NCBI GenBank assembly: GCA_903858935.1
Contig: CAIOKO010000143.1
Coordinates: forward strand, 24,841-88,840
Direction: 5' to 3'
Source of the DNA: an uncultured Schlesneria sp.
GTDB lineage: Bacteria > Planctomycetota > Planctomycetia > Planctomycetales > Planctomycetaceae
Length of the DNA: 64,000 bases
Part shown: in pieces, positions 1 to 9,254 of the stretch
Layout: each line of letters opens with the position of its first letter
Numbering within the stretch: the first letter of the stretch is position 1
The notes under the pieces: generated by a model
Database searches by the model: none
Told to the model about the DNA's origin: nothing
Seen by the model: the letters and a program-made list of their open reading frames with translations, nothing else
Position numbers and translations under genes: made by a program

Positions 1-1241
1 CATTGAGCGCGTCCCGAATGACCGTGTGTTCCCAGCCAGTCGGCAATGGCTCCCACCAGGAATTGGGAGCTCATCGCACCGAAGACACCGGCCGAGTTCA
101 TCAGACCGAACAGAGCACCGACATGTTTGCCGCTGATTCCGATTGCACACGACCACCACAGTGATTGAGTTGCCTGGGTCATGAAGCAGGAGAGTCCCGC
201 GAGCAGGGCGGCGAGCCAGGGGTTTTGCGACATCAATGAGCAACTCAAAAATGCCGCGGCGGCGAAGAACGCGCTGCCTCCCAACAGTCTTCTTCTGATC
301 AATCCCTTTCCCGTCACAACTCGGTCCAGAATTTGACCGCCAAAAAATGTACCAACAGCCGAACAGGCCAGGACCAGTGATGCCATCATCCCTGCATTGG
401 TCGGGTCAACCCCCCGTCCTTTGATGAGGTAGGTTGGAAACCAGGAAAAATAGATGTAACTGTTGAATGACCCGAAGATCATGATCGAACTGAGAAACCA
501 GATACTCGGGTTCCGGCTGACGGCCGCCCATGGGATATCACCGTGTACGTTCTCAGATGAGGCTCGACGGCCAATGTGTTCGGCCTCTGCCAAATTGACG
601 GCGGGATGGTTTGAAGGGTCATCCCGGAACCACCAATAGAATCCGGTGGCCCAGACGGCACCTAGTCCTCCGAACGCTGCAAATGTAGCGCGCCAGCCGA
701 TATTTCGAATAAGAATTGCAGCAAGAAATGGTGCCGCGGCTCCTCCGATTTGCGAGGCGGCCAGAAATACTCCCTGGGCTCGTCCCCGTTCTGCATCGGG
801 AAACCATCTTGATAAGACTCGTGCTGCATTAGGAAAGGCCCCCGCTTCACCCGCTCCGAAAAGGAAGCGAACAGTGATCATCGGCCAAAGCCCCGTGCAG
901 GCGCCGGTCAGCGCGGTGAACGCCGACCACCAGAGCGAGATTCGAGTCAGCACCTTTCGTCCGCCGATCAGGTCTCCCCATCGACCTGTCGGGATTTCGA
1001 ACAATCCATAGGCCAGTGTAAAGGCCATCAAGACGAAGCTGGCCTCGGTATTGGAAAGCTTCAAGTCCTGTTTGATGGATGGGAGTGCCTGCGAGATACA
1101 AATACGGTCGAGGTACAGTATCCCTGATAACAGGCAAAGGACGCCGAGCACTATGAAACGGGTTCCCGATCGGGACGCGTGAGCTGACGGTGCCGTGTCT
1201 GACTGTTCACAGGATTCAACGGACATGACCTGTTCCTTCAT
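1..1241 (-). CDS. MFS transporter, truncated by the window edge
   Basis: Translating the minus strand gives an open frame of about 413 residues that runs off the left edge, so the C-terminus is missing. It is an integral inner-membrane secondary transporter. After a short polar N-terminus comes a first helix followed by YLDRICISQALP, the typical start of the anion:cation symporter (ACS, sugar-acid transporter) branch of the Major Facilitator Superfamily. The loop between helices 2 and 3 carries GRWGDLIGGRKVL, the MFS motif A, and GAGEAGAFPNAARV matches the helix 4 motif of the ACS family. ATG at 1241 or the in-frame ATG at 1226 could be the start. The ORF track misses it because the frame has no stop inside the window. 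It is divergent from the dimethylformamidase-like gene. The substrate is unknown; an organic acid or amide is a reasonable guess. Confidence 0.9.
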   Translation of the reverse strand, partial: MKEQVMSVESCEQSDTAPSAHASRSGTRFIVLGVLCLLSGILYLDRICISQALPSIKQDLKLSNTEASFVLMAFTLAYGLFEIPTGRWGDLIGGRKVLTRISLWWSAFTALTGACTGLWPMITVRFLFGAGEAGAFPNAARVLSRWFPDAERGRAQGVFLAASQIGGAAAPFLAAILIRNIGWRATFAAFGGLGAVWATGFYWWFRDDPSNHPAVNLAEAEHIGRRASSENVHGDIPWAAVSRNPSIWFLSSIMIFGSFNSYIYFSWFPTYLIKGRGVDPTNAGMMASLVLACSAVGTFFGGQILDRVVTGKGLIRRRLLGGSAFFAAAAFLSCSLMSQNPWLAALLAGLSCFMTQATQSLWWSCAIGISGKHVGALFGLMNSAGVFGAMSSQFLVGAIADWLGTHGHSGRAQ

Positions 1242-1376
1242 GGAGGGGCCGAAAGTCGTCGGGGCCTATCTTCAGAGCGGCAGGTCGTCGCTGGCTAAGC
1301 GGCGGAGATGATTGTTACGCTGCTGCACGAGCGCATCAAGCAACGAGGTCAGAATTAACAATTTGCGAGCTCCGCC

Positions 1377-2963
1377 ATGTTGATTGGTTATGTCAGTGAC
1401 GAACGATATGTGGCCCTGGTTGACGTTGCCTTCGAGTTTATCGATGCCAATGGGGGATCGTGGGAAGCGAGGTCTCGTGCGACAGGTGCGGTTTATCTTG
1501 ATGCGCCTCCTGGAGACTATACTGTTACGCTACAAAGGCCCGGTTACGGTGCAAAACGCAGCCACGTGACGCTGCCGACCACGTCTCCTCATCAATTTCG
1601 ACTGCTAAGCGATGGTCTCAGCGGTTACGTCTGGCCGAAGTGGGTTCGCAGCGGCGAGGCAGGAGAATTTCGAGTTCATTCCGTTGAACAGTATCATCTC
1701 GAGTTATGGAGATATGGATGGAAACCGGAACTGGTTCGAAGCCTGGGTTGGCATGACGAGCATGGTCCCCGCGCGACGATGCAAGTGACGCCCGACGGCG
1801 ACTACACGCAAACTGGAGTCGAATGGAATCGGGTTGGATACTCGAGTCCGACCCACAAACAATTCCTTGCAGCACCAGATCAGTCTGGTTTGTACTACTT
1901 TCGGGCTCAAACACCTTCCGGTTTGCAGTTTTCGTTTCCGTGGATAGTGGCACCAATCCGGCCGAAAGCACCGCTGGCGGTACTCGGCAGCAACATCACC
2001 TGGAATGCTTACAACAGCTTTGGCGGACGCAGCAATTATATCCATGCCGACGAGTTGCCTCCGACGCCGACAGTGAATTCGCGGTATGATCTCAAGCGTT
2101 ATCGCGACGCTGAATTCATGACATGGAACTGTGAAAAATACGTTCCGCTCTCGTTTGACCGACCTGAACCGTTTAACCATATTGATTTTGAAACACAGAT
2201 CACGGATCCGATTCAAGGTCGACAGGCATGCCATCTCGCACCGGCCGAATGGCGGTTGCTGGGGTGGCTTGAGCATCAAAACCTGCCCTATGACTTTTAT
2301 TCAGAAACGCAACTGGACGATGGGACGCTCGATCTTTCTTCGTATCGTGCATTGATCTTGTCCGTTCATCCCGAATACTGGACGCGTCGGATGTATGACC
2401 GCGTCAAGCAGTGGGTCTTCGAAGAAGGGGGAAGGCTGCTTTACCTTGGAGGCAATGGGCTGAACTGTGAGGTTGAGATTCACGGTTCGACAATGTCGGT
2501 CCACAACCAGCAGATTACGGGTCTGGATGTCGCGGGTGTCGGTGGAGAAAGTCGGATGGCGCTGCGTCATGAATCGGAGGCAAGCCTGGTGGGCGTGGTC
2601 TTTACTCCGCCGGGTGCGATGACGGGTGCCCCCTATCGTGTGGTAGATTCCAACCACTGGGCCTTTCATCGGACGGGGCTTCAGATCGGGAATCTGTTCG
2701 GACTTAAATCGCTTCATATGCGTTGTCCTGGTGGCGCATCGGGGCACGAAACGGACAAGATTTCGCCCAGTTCTCCGGCAAATACTCGCTTGCTTGCACA
2801 GGGCCTGAATCCCGATGAGGGGGGGGCACATATGGTCCATTTTGAAACCCCGCGTGGTGGCGGAGTGTTTTCCGTTGGCTCGATTTCGTGGGTCAGCAGC
2901 TTGCCCGTTGATGAACACGTCTCACAGATTACTGAGAACGCCATTCGCTGTTTTCTGGAATGA
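1377..2963 (+). CDS. N,N-dimethylformamidase beta-subunit-like protein
   Basis: A 528-residue protein resembling the large subunit of N,N-dimethylformamidase (DMFA2_C-type domain). The N-terminal ~100 residues form a carboxypeptidase-regulatory/transthyretin-like beta domain (GDYTVTLQRPGYG). The body contains the family signature NITWNAYNSFGGRSNY near residue 205, then a glutamine-amidotransferase-like fold region with LILSVHPEYWT and GGRLLYLGGNGLN. True DMFases are about 760 residues and need a small alpha subunit, which is not visible here, so substrate identity is open; amide hydrolysis is inferred from the family. There is no signal peptide, so it is probably cytoplasmic. The only neighbour on the left is a divergent MFS transporter, which could import a substrate. 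The ATG at 1377 has only a weak ribosome-binding sequence. Confidence 0.75.
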   Translation: MLIGYVSDERYVALVDVAFEFIDANGGSWEARSRATGAVYLDAPPGDYTVTLQRPGYGAKRSHVTLPTTSPHQFRLLSDGLSGYVWPKWVRSGEAGEFRVHSVEQYHLELWRYGWKPELVRSLGWHDEHGPRATMQVTPDGDYTQTGVEWNRVGYSSPTHKQFLAAPDQSGLYYFRAQTPSGLQFSFPWIVAPIRPKAPLAVLGSNITWNAYNSFGGRSNYIHADELPPTPTVNSRYDLKRYRDAEFMTWNCEKYVPLSFDRPEPFNHIDFETQITDPIQGRQACHLAPAEWRLLGWLEHQNLPYDFYSETQLDDGTLDLSSYRALILSVHPEYWTRRMYDRVKQWVFEEGGRLLYLGGNGLNCEVEIHGSTMSVHNQQITGLDVAGVGGESRMALRHESEASLVGVVFTPPGAMTGAPYRVVDSNHWAFHRTGLQIGNLFGLKSLHMRCPGGASGHETDKISPSSPANTRLLAQGLNPDEGGAHMVHFETPRGGGVFSVGSISWVSSLPVDEHVSQITENAIRCFLE

Positions 2964-3074
2964 ATAATGTGACTATCAGGGGCATTTCGGTGAAAGAGCA
3001 GAATCTGCCGGTTATGCCGAGAGTTGCCGACAGCGCGATTGACAGGGCAGCATCAATTGCACACATCTTCTTGA

Positions 3075-3113
3075 TCATTCACGACGATTTAACACCAAGT
3101 TAATCGTGAATGA
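3075..3113. terminator. Hairpin downstream of the DMFase-like gene
   Basis: A 10-bp perfect outer stem (TCATTCACGA with TCGTGAATGA) encloses a shorter TTAAC/GTTAA inner stem. It lies in the 298-bp gap between the dimethylformamidase-like gene and the next gene. There is no U-run on either strand, so it would be a factor-dependent terminator, an mRNA stabiliser or a protein-binding palindrome. The rest of the gap shows nothing I can name. Confidence 0.35.
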
Positions 3114-3261
3114 GTCCTGTTCGGGCAAAACTCGGCGGAATTTGCAGGGCAACTGACGGTTTGCGTCTCACGTTTATTACACGTGTCATTGCCTTGCTGC
3201 TTAAGGGATTGCAGCGAGGTGATTCTCATAAATATCGTTTCGTGGGCTGGAGAAATCCCTG

Positions 3262-3987
3262 ATGAGCCGGTTGTCCACATCGCAAAACCTACTCAGACCG
3301 CAACTTTCAATTCCGTCTTCGCCAGTCAGTCAAAGTCATTTGTCGGATTGGGTGCTGTCGATTCCGGGTGTCTCCCGGGTTGTTGATCGGATCGGAGTGA
3401 CTGAATTTCGTCGGCGAATTTTCCACATGTCACCATCGCTCATGCCGATGGCCCTCCCATTTGTACCGCATCATGATGTCTGGGGGGCGCCGCTCCTTTG
3501 TATTCTGTTTCTCTCGACAGTCACGATTCTGGTACTTGCTGTCGTACTGGGACCTTTTCTGGTCCGTAACGGTGAAATTAACTGGATGGGAGCGGTGTTG
3601 GGTTATATGGGGCCAGTTGTTGGCTCACTGTTGCTGTTTCCTGGACGCGCGGAATGGGGACTGATGACGTTGCAGATTCTTGCGCTGGGGGACGGGTCGG
3701 CAACATTGGGTGGGTTGATGATTGGTGGACGTCGACTTCCCTGGAATCGAAAAAAGACATTCTCGGGTTTGTTCTGCTTCGCGGTCGTTGGCTCGCTCGC
3801 TGCGTCATACAGTTTTTGGGGCGAATCCCGCCCCGGGGTGCCGTTTGCAAAAGCCTTCCTGATTTGCAGTGTCGCAGCGGCGTGTGCGGCGATTGTCGAG
3901 TCGCTACCAATTCGGTCGAACGACAATCTTCGAGTTGGAACAACAGCACTGATCGTTGGGATCGTAATGAGTTTGCTCGTGATTTAG
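3262..3987 (+). CDS. Polyprenol/phytol kinase-like (SEC59/VTE5 family) membrane protein
   Basis: A 241-residue polytopic membrane protein with about six hydrophobic segments. The motif LGDGSATLGG followed about 15 residues later by WNRKKTFSG is the signature pair of the dolichol kinase / phytol kinase / CDP-DAG synthase-like superfamily, which transfers a phosphate from CTP to a lipid alcohol or makes a CDP-lipid. The first ~50 residues are polar and have no recognisable domain. An upstream GGAG with about nine bases of spacing supports ATG 3262. It precedes an ABC exporter by 58 bp on the same strand, suggesting co-transcription. A lipid or isoprenoid-alcohol substrate is inferred from the family; the next genes (exporter, squalene-cyclase-repeat protein) make an isoprenoid theme possible but do not prove it. 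Confidence 0.75.
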   Translation: MSRLSTSQNLLRPQLSIPSSPVSQSHLSDWVLSIPGVSRVVDRIGVTEFRRRIFHMSPSLMPMALPFVPHHDVWGAPLLCILFLSTVTILVLAVVLGPFLVRNGEINWMGAVLGYMGPVVGSLLLFPGRAEWGLMTLQILALGDGSATLGGLMIGGRRLPWNRKKTFSGLFCFAVVGSLAASYSFWGESRPGVPFAKAFLICSVAAACAAIVESLPIRSNDNLRVGTTALIVGIVMSLLVI

Positions 3988-4045
3988 GTGGCGACTGTTC
4001 GGAACAGACGGCAGATCAAAACGTGGTCAAGGAAGTTGTTGTAGC

Positions 4046-5188
4046 ATGTCCGCAGGGTTCACATCGACGACTTTGTTAAGCAGAATAAGTCGGCTTTCAA
4101 GCCAACCCGTAGCCAAGGCTGTCGGCTCAGCGGTTCAGAAAGAATTGCCAGCACAGCCAGCGCATGGGAACGCCACCAGTCTGGCGGAAGTCGTTCATCT
4201 TCGGAAGAGCTACGGCAATCACCTGGCAGTTAAAGACGTTAGTTTCAAGTTGCAAAGGGGTGAAGTTCTAGGATTACTGGGACCAAACGGAGCAGGTAAA
4301 AGCACGACGATGATGATGCTGGCAGGGTTACTGACCCCGACCAGCGGTGACGTCTTGCTTGATGGCCGAAAATTCGATGGCCGCAATCATGACCTTCGTC
4401 GAATGCTGGGGGTTGTTCCCCAGGAATATGCGATCTATCAAGAATTGAATGCGATCGATAACCTGATGTTTTTCGGCAAACTTTATGGTTTGCGAGGCCA
4501 GGTGTTGAAGGATCGCTGCGATGAGGTACTGGAACAGATTGGCCTTGTTGAAAGTGCGAAACGACCCTCGGGTGACTATTCCGGTGGGATGAAGCGTCGG
4601 CTCAACTTCGGTGTTGCCCTGATGCACAAGCCGTCAATTTTGATCCTCGATGAACCGACAGTCGGTGTCGATCCCCAGTCTCGGTCGCATTTGCTGGAAT
4701 GCGTTCGGCGCCAGGCATCTGAAGGTGTCGGGATTGTTTACGCCAGCCATTACATGGAAGAGATCCAGTCGATCTGCCATCGTGTTGCCATCGTGGATCA
4801 CGGCGAGGTGCTTGTCGATGACACGATTCCCAATCTGATTGGGGGATCGGCCTCTGACTTGTACCTGTACGTCAATAAAACGACGGGAATTTCCGAAGCG
4901 CTCGGAAACCTGGTGATTGTTGGACCTGGTAGTGACGGTGAGCCTGCAGTGATAGTTCCTGGGGAAGCCCCACCTTCGGGTAAACATGCTGATGTCAGTT
5001 CATTGCGTTACGGGTTGGGATCACTGGCGCAAGAGTCGCCTCGAATTTCCCCTGAGCTGTCGTGGCGATTGCAGACGGTCCTGTTCAAGTTGGGAAACCT
5101 GGGAATTGATGTCCTGCGGATTGAGACTCAGCAATCGAATCTTGAACGGCTTTTCCTTCAACTCACGGGAAAGAGATTGCGAGACTAG
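4046..5188 (+). CDS. ABC transporter ATP-binding protein
   Basis: A 380-residue nucleotide-binding subunit of an ABC-2 type exporter. After a ~50-residue extension the ATPase shows Walker A GPNGAGKST, the Q-loop (GVVPQEYAIY), signature YSGGMKRRL, Walker B ILILDEPT with the DPQSR D-loop, and switch His in YASHYMEE. The C-terminal ~110 residues are the accessory region common in DrrA/CcmA-like exporters. AAGGAAG upstream supports ATG 4046. It ends 87 bp before a matching permease, and the two should form the complex. The cargo is unknown. Confidence 0.93.
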   Translation: MSAGFTSTTLLSRISRLSSQPVAKAVGSAVQKELPAQPAHGNATSLAEVVHLRKSYGNHLAVKDVSFKLQRGEVLGLLGPNGAGKSTTMMMLAGLLTPTSGDVLLDGRKFDGRNHDLRRMLGVVPQEYAIYQELNAIDNLMFFGKLYGLRGQVLKDRCDEVLEQIGLVESAKRPSGDYSGGMKRRLNFGVALMHKPSILILDEPTVGVDPQSRSHLLECVRRQASEGVGIVYASHYMEEIQSICHRVAIVDHGEVLVDDTIPNLIGGSASDLYLYVNKTTGISEALGNLVIVGPGSDGEPAVIVPGEAPPSGKHADVSSLRYGLGSLAQESPRISPELSWRLQTVLFKLGNLGIDVLRIETQQSNLERLFLQLTGKRLRD

Positions 5189-5275
5189 ATACGACGGAAA
5201 TTCCTTCGGACGTGCGTCTTGTCGCAAATGAACCTGCAGGCGCCTATCGACTGCGAAAGGGAGTGAGACTTAGTT

Positions 5276-6496
5276 ATGTCAGCCTGGCACATCACCCTGA
5301 AAGACCTGCTGCTTTTGTCTCGTGATAAACGGGCGCTGGTGTTACTTCTCGTATTGCCGTTGATGTTCATTTCAATTGTCGGCATGTCGACGGGACAATT
5401 GTTGACTCGCGATGAAAACAGCGAACGCTTCAAAATTGTTGTTGTCGATCTGAACAACAGTGAGACCTCGCGGGACCTTGTTACCGAGCTTGCGAAAAAG
5501 CCAGAACTTTTGATCAGGTCAGTTCCCTCGAAAGAGTCTGCTGATGATCTGGTACGAAGCGGAGATGCTTCGCTGATTCTCGTCGTCGGTCCTAAGTTTG
5601 AAGAGCTTGTTGAAGAGATCCGCGTCAGCGACATCTTCAATTCGAAAGATGGGCCAGCGGCGGCAGGTCTGGCTGCGCTGGATCTGGAAGTCGTGACGAA
5701 ACCAAACTCTGCAGGAATCGGGCGACTGCTCGAAGGGGTCGTACGTTCTCAGGTAATTGGATTTATCGCTCCGATCGCTGCGCGAAAGAATCCCGTGACA
5801 CGAGCATGGGTTCGATCGCGAGAAATAGATGAAGTAGGCAGTTCATCCGCATCCGTTGTGCCGACTCAGGATAAGCCAAAATCCAAACAGAACGCGGTCT
5901 ATTTGTGGGTCGTTCCCGGCTTCACCGTGATGTTTGCGTTTTTTGTCATCAGTATCATGGCGAGATCTTTTATTATTGAACGTGATCAAGGGACGTTGCG
6001 ACGTTTGTTAATGGCCCCGATTGGAACCGTGCCCGTGTTGCTGGGAAAGACGGTCCCGTTTTATCTGACATCGGTCCTGCAATGCTCGTTGTTGTTCTTA
6101 TGTGGACGATTGATGTTTGGTATGCCTTGGGGGGCCCAACCTGCGTACCTCATACCAGTAATTCTGTGTACGTCAGCCGCTGCGACTTCTCTCGGTCTGC
6201 TGCTGGCTACGGTGGTACATACCGATCAGCAAGTTTCATCGTACGGTACGACTTTAATTTTGATGTTCAGCAGCATCAGTGGCTGTTTCTTTCCTCGTGA
6301 ATTCTTTCCGAAGATGATGCGCCAAATCAGTCTGTTCACGCCTCACGCGTGGTCGCTGAAGGCATTCGATGCGGTGTTGACTCAGCCAATTGTCGACGGT
6401 CAATTAATCTTGTCCTGCTGCGGGATGCTTCTGGTCTTTACGGTCGTTTTCTTCACAACCGGATGGTGGCGATTTCGTGCCACGGCGCATGGTTAA
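5276..6496 (+). CDS. ABC-2 type transporter permease
   Basis: A 406-residue permease with the usual ABC-2 architecture: one N-terminal transmembrane helix (about residues 20-40), a large ~170-residue extracytoplasmic domain, then five helices from about residue 205 onward. The cytoplasmic coupling segment FIIERDQGTLRRLLMAP is characteristic of the ABC2_membrane_3 / YhaP-DrrB group. It follows the ATP-binding gene on the same strand and almost certainly pairs with it. The exported compound cannot be told; drug, lipid or polysaccharide precursors are all known in the family. Confidence 0.92.
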   Translation: MSAWHITLKDLLLLSRDKRALVLLLVLPLMFISIVGMSTGQLLTRDENSERFKIVVVDLNNSETSRDLVTELAKKPELLIRSVPSKESADDLVRSGDASLILVVGPKFEELVEEIRVSDIFNSKDGPAAAGLAALDLEVVTKPNSAGIGRLLEGVVRSQVIGFIAPIAARKNPVTRAWVRSREIDEVGSSSASVVPTQDKPKSKQNAVYLWVVPGFTVMFAFFVISIMARSFIIERDQGTLRRLLMAPIGTVPVLLGKTVPFYLTSVLQCSLLFLCGRLMFGMPWGAQPAYLIPVILCTSAAATSLGLLLATVVHTDQQVSSYGTTLILMFSSISGCFFPREFFPKMMRQISLFTPHAWSLKAFDAVLTQPIVDGQLILSCCGMLLVFTVVFFTTGWWRFRATAHG

Positions 6497-6621
6497 AATC
6501 TTAAAATTTTAAATTGTTGCTACTTTTTCACTCGTCCCGTGTTTATTAGTGAAAGTCTCTTCGGAAAAATGGTATAACGGCCTGCACGCCGGTGCTGAGT
6601 TCGTGAATAGACGGGTAGATC

Positions 6622-8298
6622 ATGTCGCTTCCAAAAAAAGGCATGCGTGCAACAGGGGCCGCATCCGCAAGCGATGATCAGCGATCGGTACCGCTGCGAG
6701 GACTTCTTCCTTCGGAAGCTCTTGATTTCTCGCCGAACCGGTCGTTTTCCCGGAAGAAATTGATTTCCTCCGTTTCGACCAGCGTTGCCATACACGCGGC
6801 GATATTGTTCATCCTCAGCTGGATCTATTTTGATCTTCCGAACCACAATGTGTTCGAGACGATCCTCACGCTCGTTGCTGGCGACAACAATTCATCTGGT
6901 GACGCGGTTGAGATCAATTTTGGGGAATTAACAGAACCGACGATTGACGAGGTTCAACCGGGGTTGGGAGACGTCGGCGAGATCGAACTGGAAGTCATGG
7001 CTCTGGATGATAATGTCGAGCCACTTTCGCCGATGAAAGTGAATTCCGAACCAATTCCCGGTGGCGATCGAAATCCAGGTGGAAAAAAAATCGAGGCGAC
7101 CCCGAATAAAAATGGGAATAAACGAGCCTCAGTAACGAAATCCCAGTCCATGTTGGCAACGGCAATCGCAGCCACGGAAGCAGAAGGACAACGTCACGCA
7201 GAGCATTTTGTTGGTCGTACACCCAAGGGTAAAGCCGCCCTTTTAAAACGCATGGGGGGGACTGACGCGAGCGAGGCGGCCGTTGCCGGGGGATTGGTTT
7301 GGCTGAAGAACCATCAGCTTCCGGACGGATCGTGGAACTTTAATCATGTGAGCAGTCCTCGTTGTGACTGTACAATGCCCGGTCGAATCGAAAACAACCC
7401 ATACGCGGCGACGGCGATGGCCGTCATGGCTTTTCTGGGAGCTGGTAAGACTCATGAATCGGGAGAGTACCAGTTGGAAGTTCGTTATGGGCTCGATTTT
7501 TTGCTTTCTCAAGGAATCCGAGTCGGAAAGGGAATCCGTTACTACGGCGAATTGTCGGGGCCGGCTACTTTTTACACTCATGGACTCGTGACAATCGCGA
7601 TCAGCGAAGCCTATGCAATGACGGGAGATGATCGCTTGCGGCTGGCTGTCACGGGAGCCGTTGAATTCCTTGCCGACACACAGGATTACGGTGGGGGATG
7701 GCGCTATTTTCCCGGTCAACCAGGTGACACGTCGGTTGTTGCCTGGCAGTTGATGGGCCTGAAAAGTGCGCAGTTTTCAAGGATCACCGTACCTCAGAAG
7801 GTTTTTAGTGGTGTTGACCGTTTCTTGATCAGTGCTTCGTCTATGCGAGGTTCGCAGTACGCCTATCTTCCTGACCGGAACAATTCTCCGACACCATCAA
7901 TGACGGCTGCGGGATTGTTATGCAAAATGTATCTCGGGGCGAAGGAAAACCATGGAGGAATGCGTGCGGGAATTCGGTTTCTGGATCAACACGGTCCGGA
8001 ACCCGATGGCATGTACTATAACTATTACGCGACCCAGGTCTTGCATCATTGGGGAGGCCCCGAATGGGATCGATGGAATAGCGTCATGCGTGAGCATCTG
8101 ATTCGAACTCAGATTCGTGACGGCCATGCCACAGGGAGTTGGGACATCGCTGATCGTCACGGTTACGTTGGAGGTCGTGTTTACATGACCACGTTAGCCT
8201 TGCTGACGCTCGAAGTATATTACCGACACCTACCGCTCTATCAGAGGGATCGGATCGATTTTCCACTCATTCAACAGGAAGTCCAAGTCAAAAAATAA
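6622..8298 (+). CDS. Prenyltransferase/squalene-oxidase-repeat protein with N-terminal membrane anchor
   Basis: A 558-residue protein. One transmembrane helix lies at about residues 50-70 (VAIHAAILFILSWIYF), followed by a low-complexity linker of ~130 residues and then an alpha/alpha-barrel domain with QW-like repeats such as GGLVWLKNHQLPDGSWNF and GGGWRYFPGQPGD. This is the prenyltransferase/squalene-cyclase-repeat fold. Planctomycetes encode many membrane-tethered copies whose function is unknown. The DxDD catalytic motif of true squalene-hopene cyclases is not seen, so an enzymatic cyclase role is unlikely. It lies 125 bp after the ABC permease. CDCTMPG at about residue 250 is a cysteine pair that could bind metal. 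Confidence 0.85.
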   Translation: MSLPKKGMRATGAASASDDQRSVPLRGLLPSEALDFSPNRSFSRKKLISSVSTSVAIHAAILFILSWIYFDLPNHNVFETILTLVAGDNNSSGDAVEINFGELTEPTIDEVQPGLGDVGEIELEVMALDDNVEPLSPMKVNSEPIPGGDRNPGGKKIEATPNKNGNKRASVTKSQSMLATAIAATEAEGQRHAEHFVGRTPKGKAALLKRMGGTDASEAAVAGGLVWLKNHQLPDGSWNFNHVSSPRCDCTMPGRIENNPYAATAMAVMAFLGAGKTHESGEYQLEVRYGLDFLLSQGIRVGKGIRYYGELSGPATFYTHGLVTIAISEAYAMTGDDRLRLAVTGAVEFLADTQDYGGGWRYFPGQPGDTSVVAWQLMGLKSAQFSRITVPQKVFSGVDRFLISASSMRGSQYAYLPDRNNSPTPSMTAAGLLCKMYLGAKENHGGMRAGIRFLDQHGPEPDGMYYNYYATQVLHHWGGPEWDRWNSVMREHLIRTQIRDGHATGSWDIADRHGYVGGRVYMTTLALLTLEVYYRHLPLYQRDRIDFPLIQQEVQVKK

Positions 8299-8307
8299 CT
8301 CGCTTTG

Positions 8308-8706
8308 CTAATCGGTCTGAATCTGAATACGACGCGGTTCCGGCTTTGAAAGGCGTGGCAGAACGACCTCGAGCACGCCCTGATTCAGCTTGGCGGAAAT
8401 GCGCTCGTGGTCAACTTCGTCACTGAGGATAAAAGACCTCAGAAAATGCCCCACCTGATACTCCTGGTGGATCAAGCGAGCATCACTGGGAATCGACAAC
8501 GTGACTTTGCCGAAAAGCGATAACTTGTTGTCTTGAATCTGAAGTTCTAAAGAATCAGTGGCTACACCAGGCAGGTCGGCCTGAAGCACCAAACCCTCGG
8601 CAGTTTCGAAAATATCGATCGGTGGGTTAAAGACAACCTGATCGATGGGATACTCTTTTGGCGGAGGAGGTACGGTTTCCGTTGATCGAACAATTTCATT
8701 TGACAT
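8308..8706 (-). CDS. Hsp20/alpha-crystallin small heat-shock protein (second gene)
   Basis: A 132-residue small heat-shock chaperone that binds unfolding proteins without ATP in the cytoplasm. The alpha-crystallin domain covers about residues 30-115: DIFETAEGLVLQADLPG at the start, and NQGVLEVVLPR (the conserved G-V-L near the last strands). The C-terminus RRIQIQTD carries the I-x-I motif used in oligomer assembly. GAGGAG ten bases upstream supports the ATG. It sits 53 bp downstream of another Hsp20 gene on the same strand and probably shares its promoter. Its stop lies 9 bp from the convergent squalene-cyclase-repeat gene. Confidence 0.93.
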   Translation of the reverse strand: MSNEIVRSTETVPPPPKEYPIDQVVFNPPIDIFETAEGLVLQADLPGVATDSLELQIQDNKLSLFGKVTLSIPSDARLIHQEYQVGHFLRSFILSDEVDHERISAKLNQGVLEVVLPRLSKPEPRRIQIQTD

Positions 8707-8759
8707 TGGTTTTCGACTCCTCGACGAGGATCTGACATCGTTAAAAAGATGCTTTTGGA

Positions 8760-9206
8760 TTACCCAGGGTTGCCATTGGTCACAGGAATTTGTCTGGGGG
8801 AAACGGAGTGGGCTTTTGGAAGCCGAATGCAGAGTACACCATTCGTAAACTCGGCTGCGAGTTTTTCATCCTGGATATGGTCAGGGAGGGTCAGCGATCT
8901 TTGCCAGGTACCGCGCGGACGTTCCTGTCGCCGAAAGCGATCGTCAGAAATCCCCTCAGGGCCGGTTCGTTTTCCCTTGATCGTCAGCACGCCTCCCGAA
9001 ATCAGAACTTCCAAGTCTTCCGGACGTGTCCCTGGAAGTTCTGCTGTCAGCAGGAATTCATTGTCCAACTCATACACATTAATGGGCGGATACTGGCGGC
9101 CGAATCGGATCCCGTGAAATAACGAGACTTTGGCAAGTAGTTGATCAACCTCACGCTCGAGGTCGCGAAACGGGTCCCACGTATGTCCCCAACGAAAGAC
9201 TGGCAT
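8760..9206 (-). CDS. Hsp20/alpha-crystallin small heat-shock protein (first gene)
   Basis: A 148-residue small heat-shock protein. The N-terminal WDPFRDLEREVDQLLAK is typical of class A bacterial Hsp20, followed by the alpha-crystallin domain with ELDNEFLLTAELPG and FTNGVLCIRLPK, and an I-P-V tripeptide near the C-terminus. The track ORF starts seven codons earlier, but AAGGGG six bases before ATG 9206 and the family's normal MPVFRW start favour this one. It leads a two-gene hsp20 unit. A sigma-54-like sequence lies about 50 bp upstream. Paired paralogues probably form mixed oligomers (inference). Confidence 0.93.
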   Translation of the reverse strand: MPVFRWGHTWDPFRDLEREVDQLLAKVSLFHGIRFGRQYPPINVYELDNEFLLTAELPGTRPEDLEVLISGGVLTIKGKRTGPEGISDDRFRRQERPRGTWQRSLTLPDHIQDEKLAAEFTNGVLCIRLPKAHSVSPRQIPVTNGNPG

Positions 9207-9254
9207 GTCATTCCCCTTGCTCGTCAAAGACCGAGAAGAAACGATTCAATGCCA

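Noticed and set aside
3268-3276. TTGTCCACA as a DnaA box
   Set aside because: A single isolated match inside a coding region with no cluster, AT-rich unwinding region or dnaA nearby.
3654-4079. 141-residue ORF between the lipid-kinase-like gene and the ABC ATPase
   Set aside because: It is a shifted-frame shadow of the kinase-like gene and overlaps the start of the ABC ATPase.
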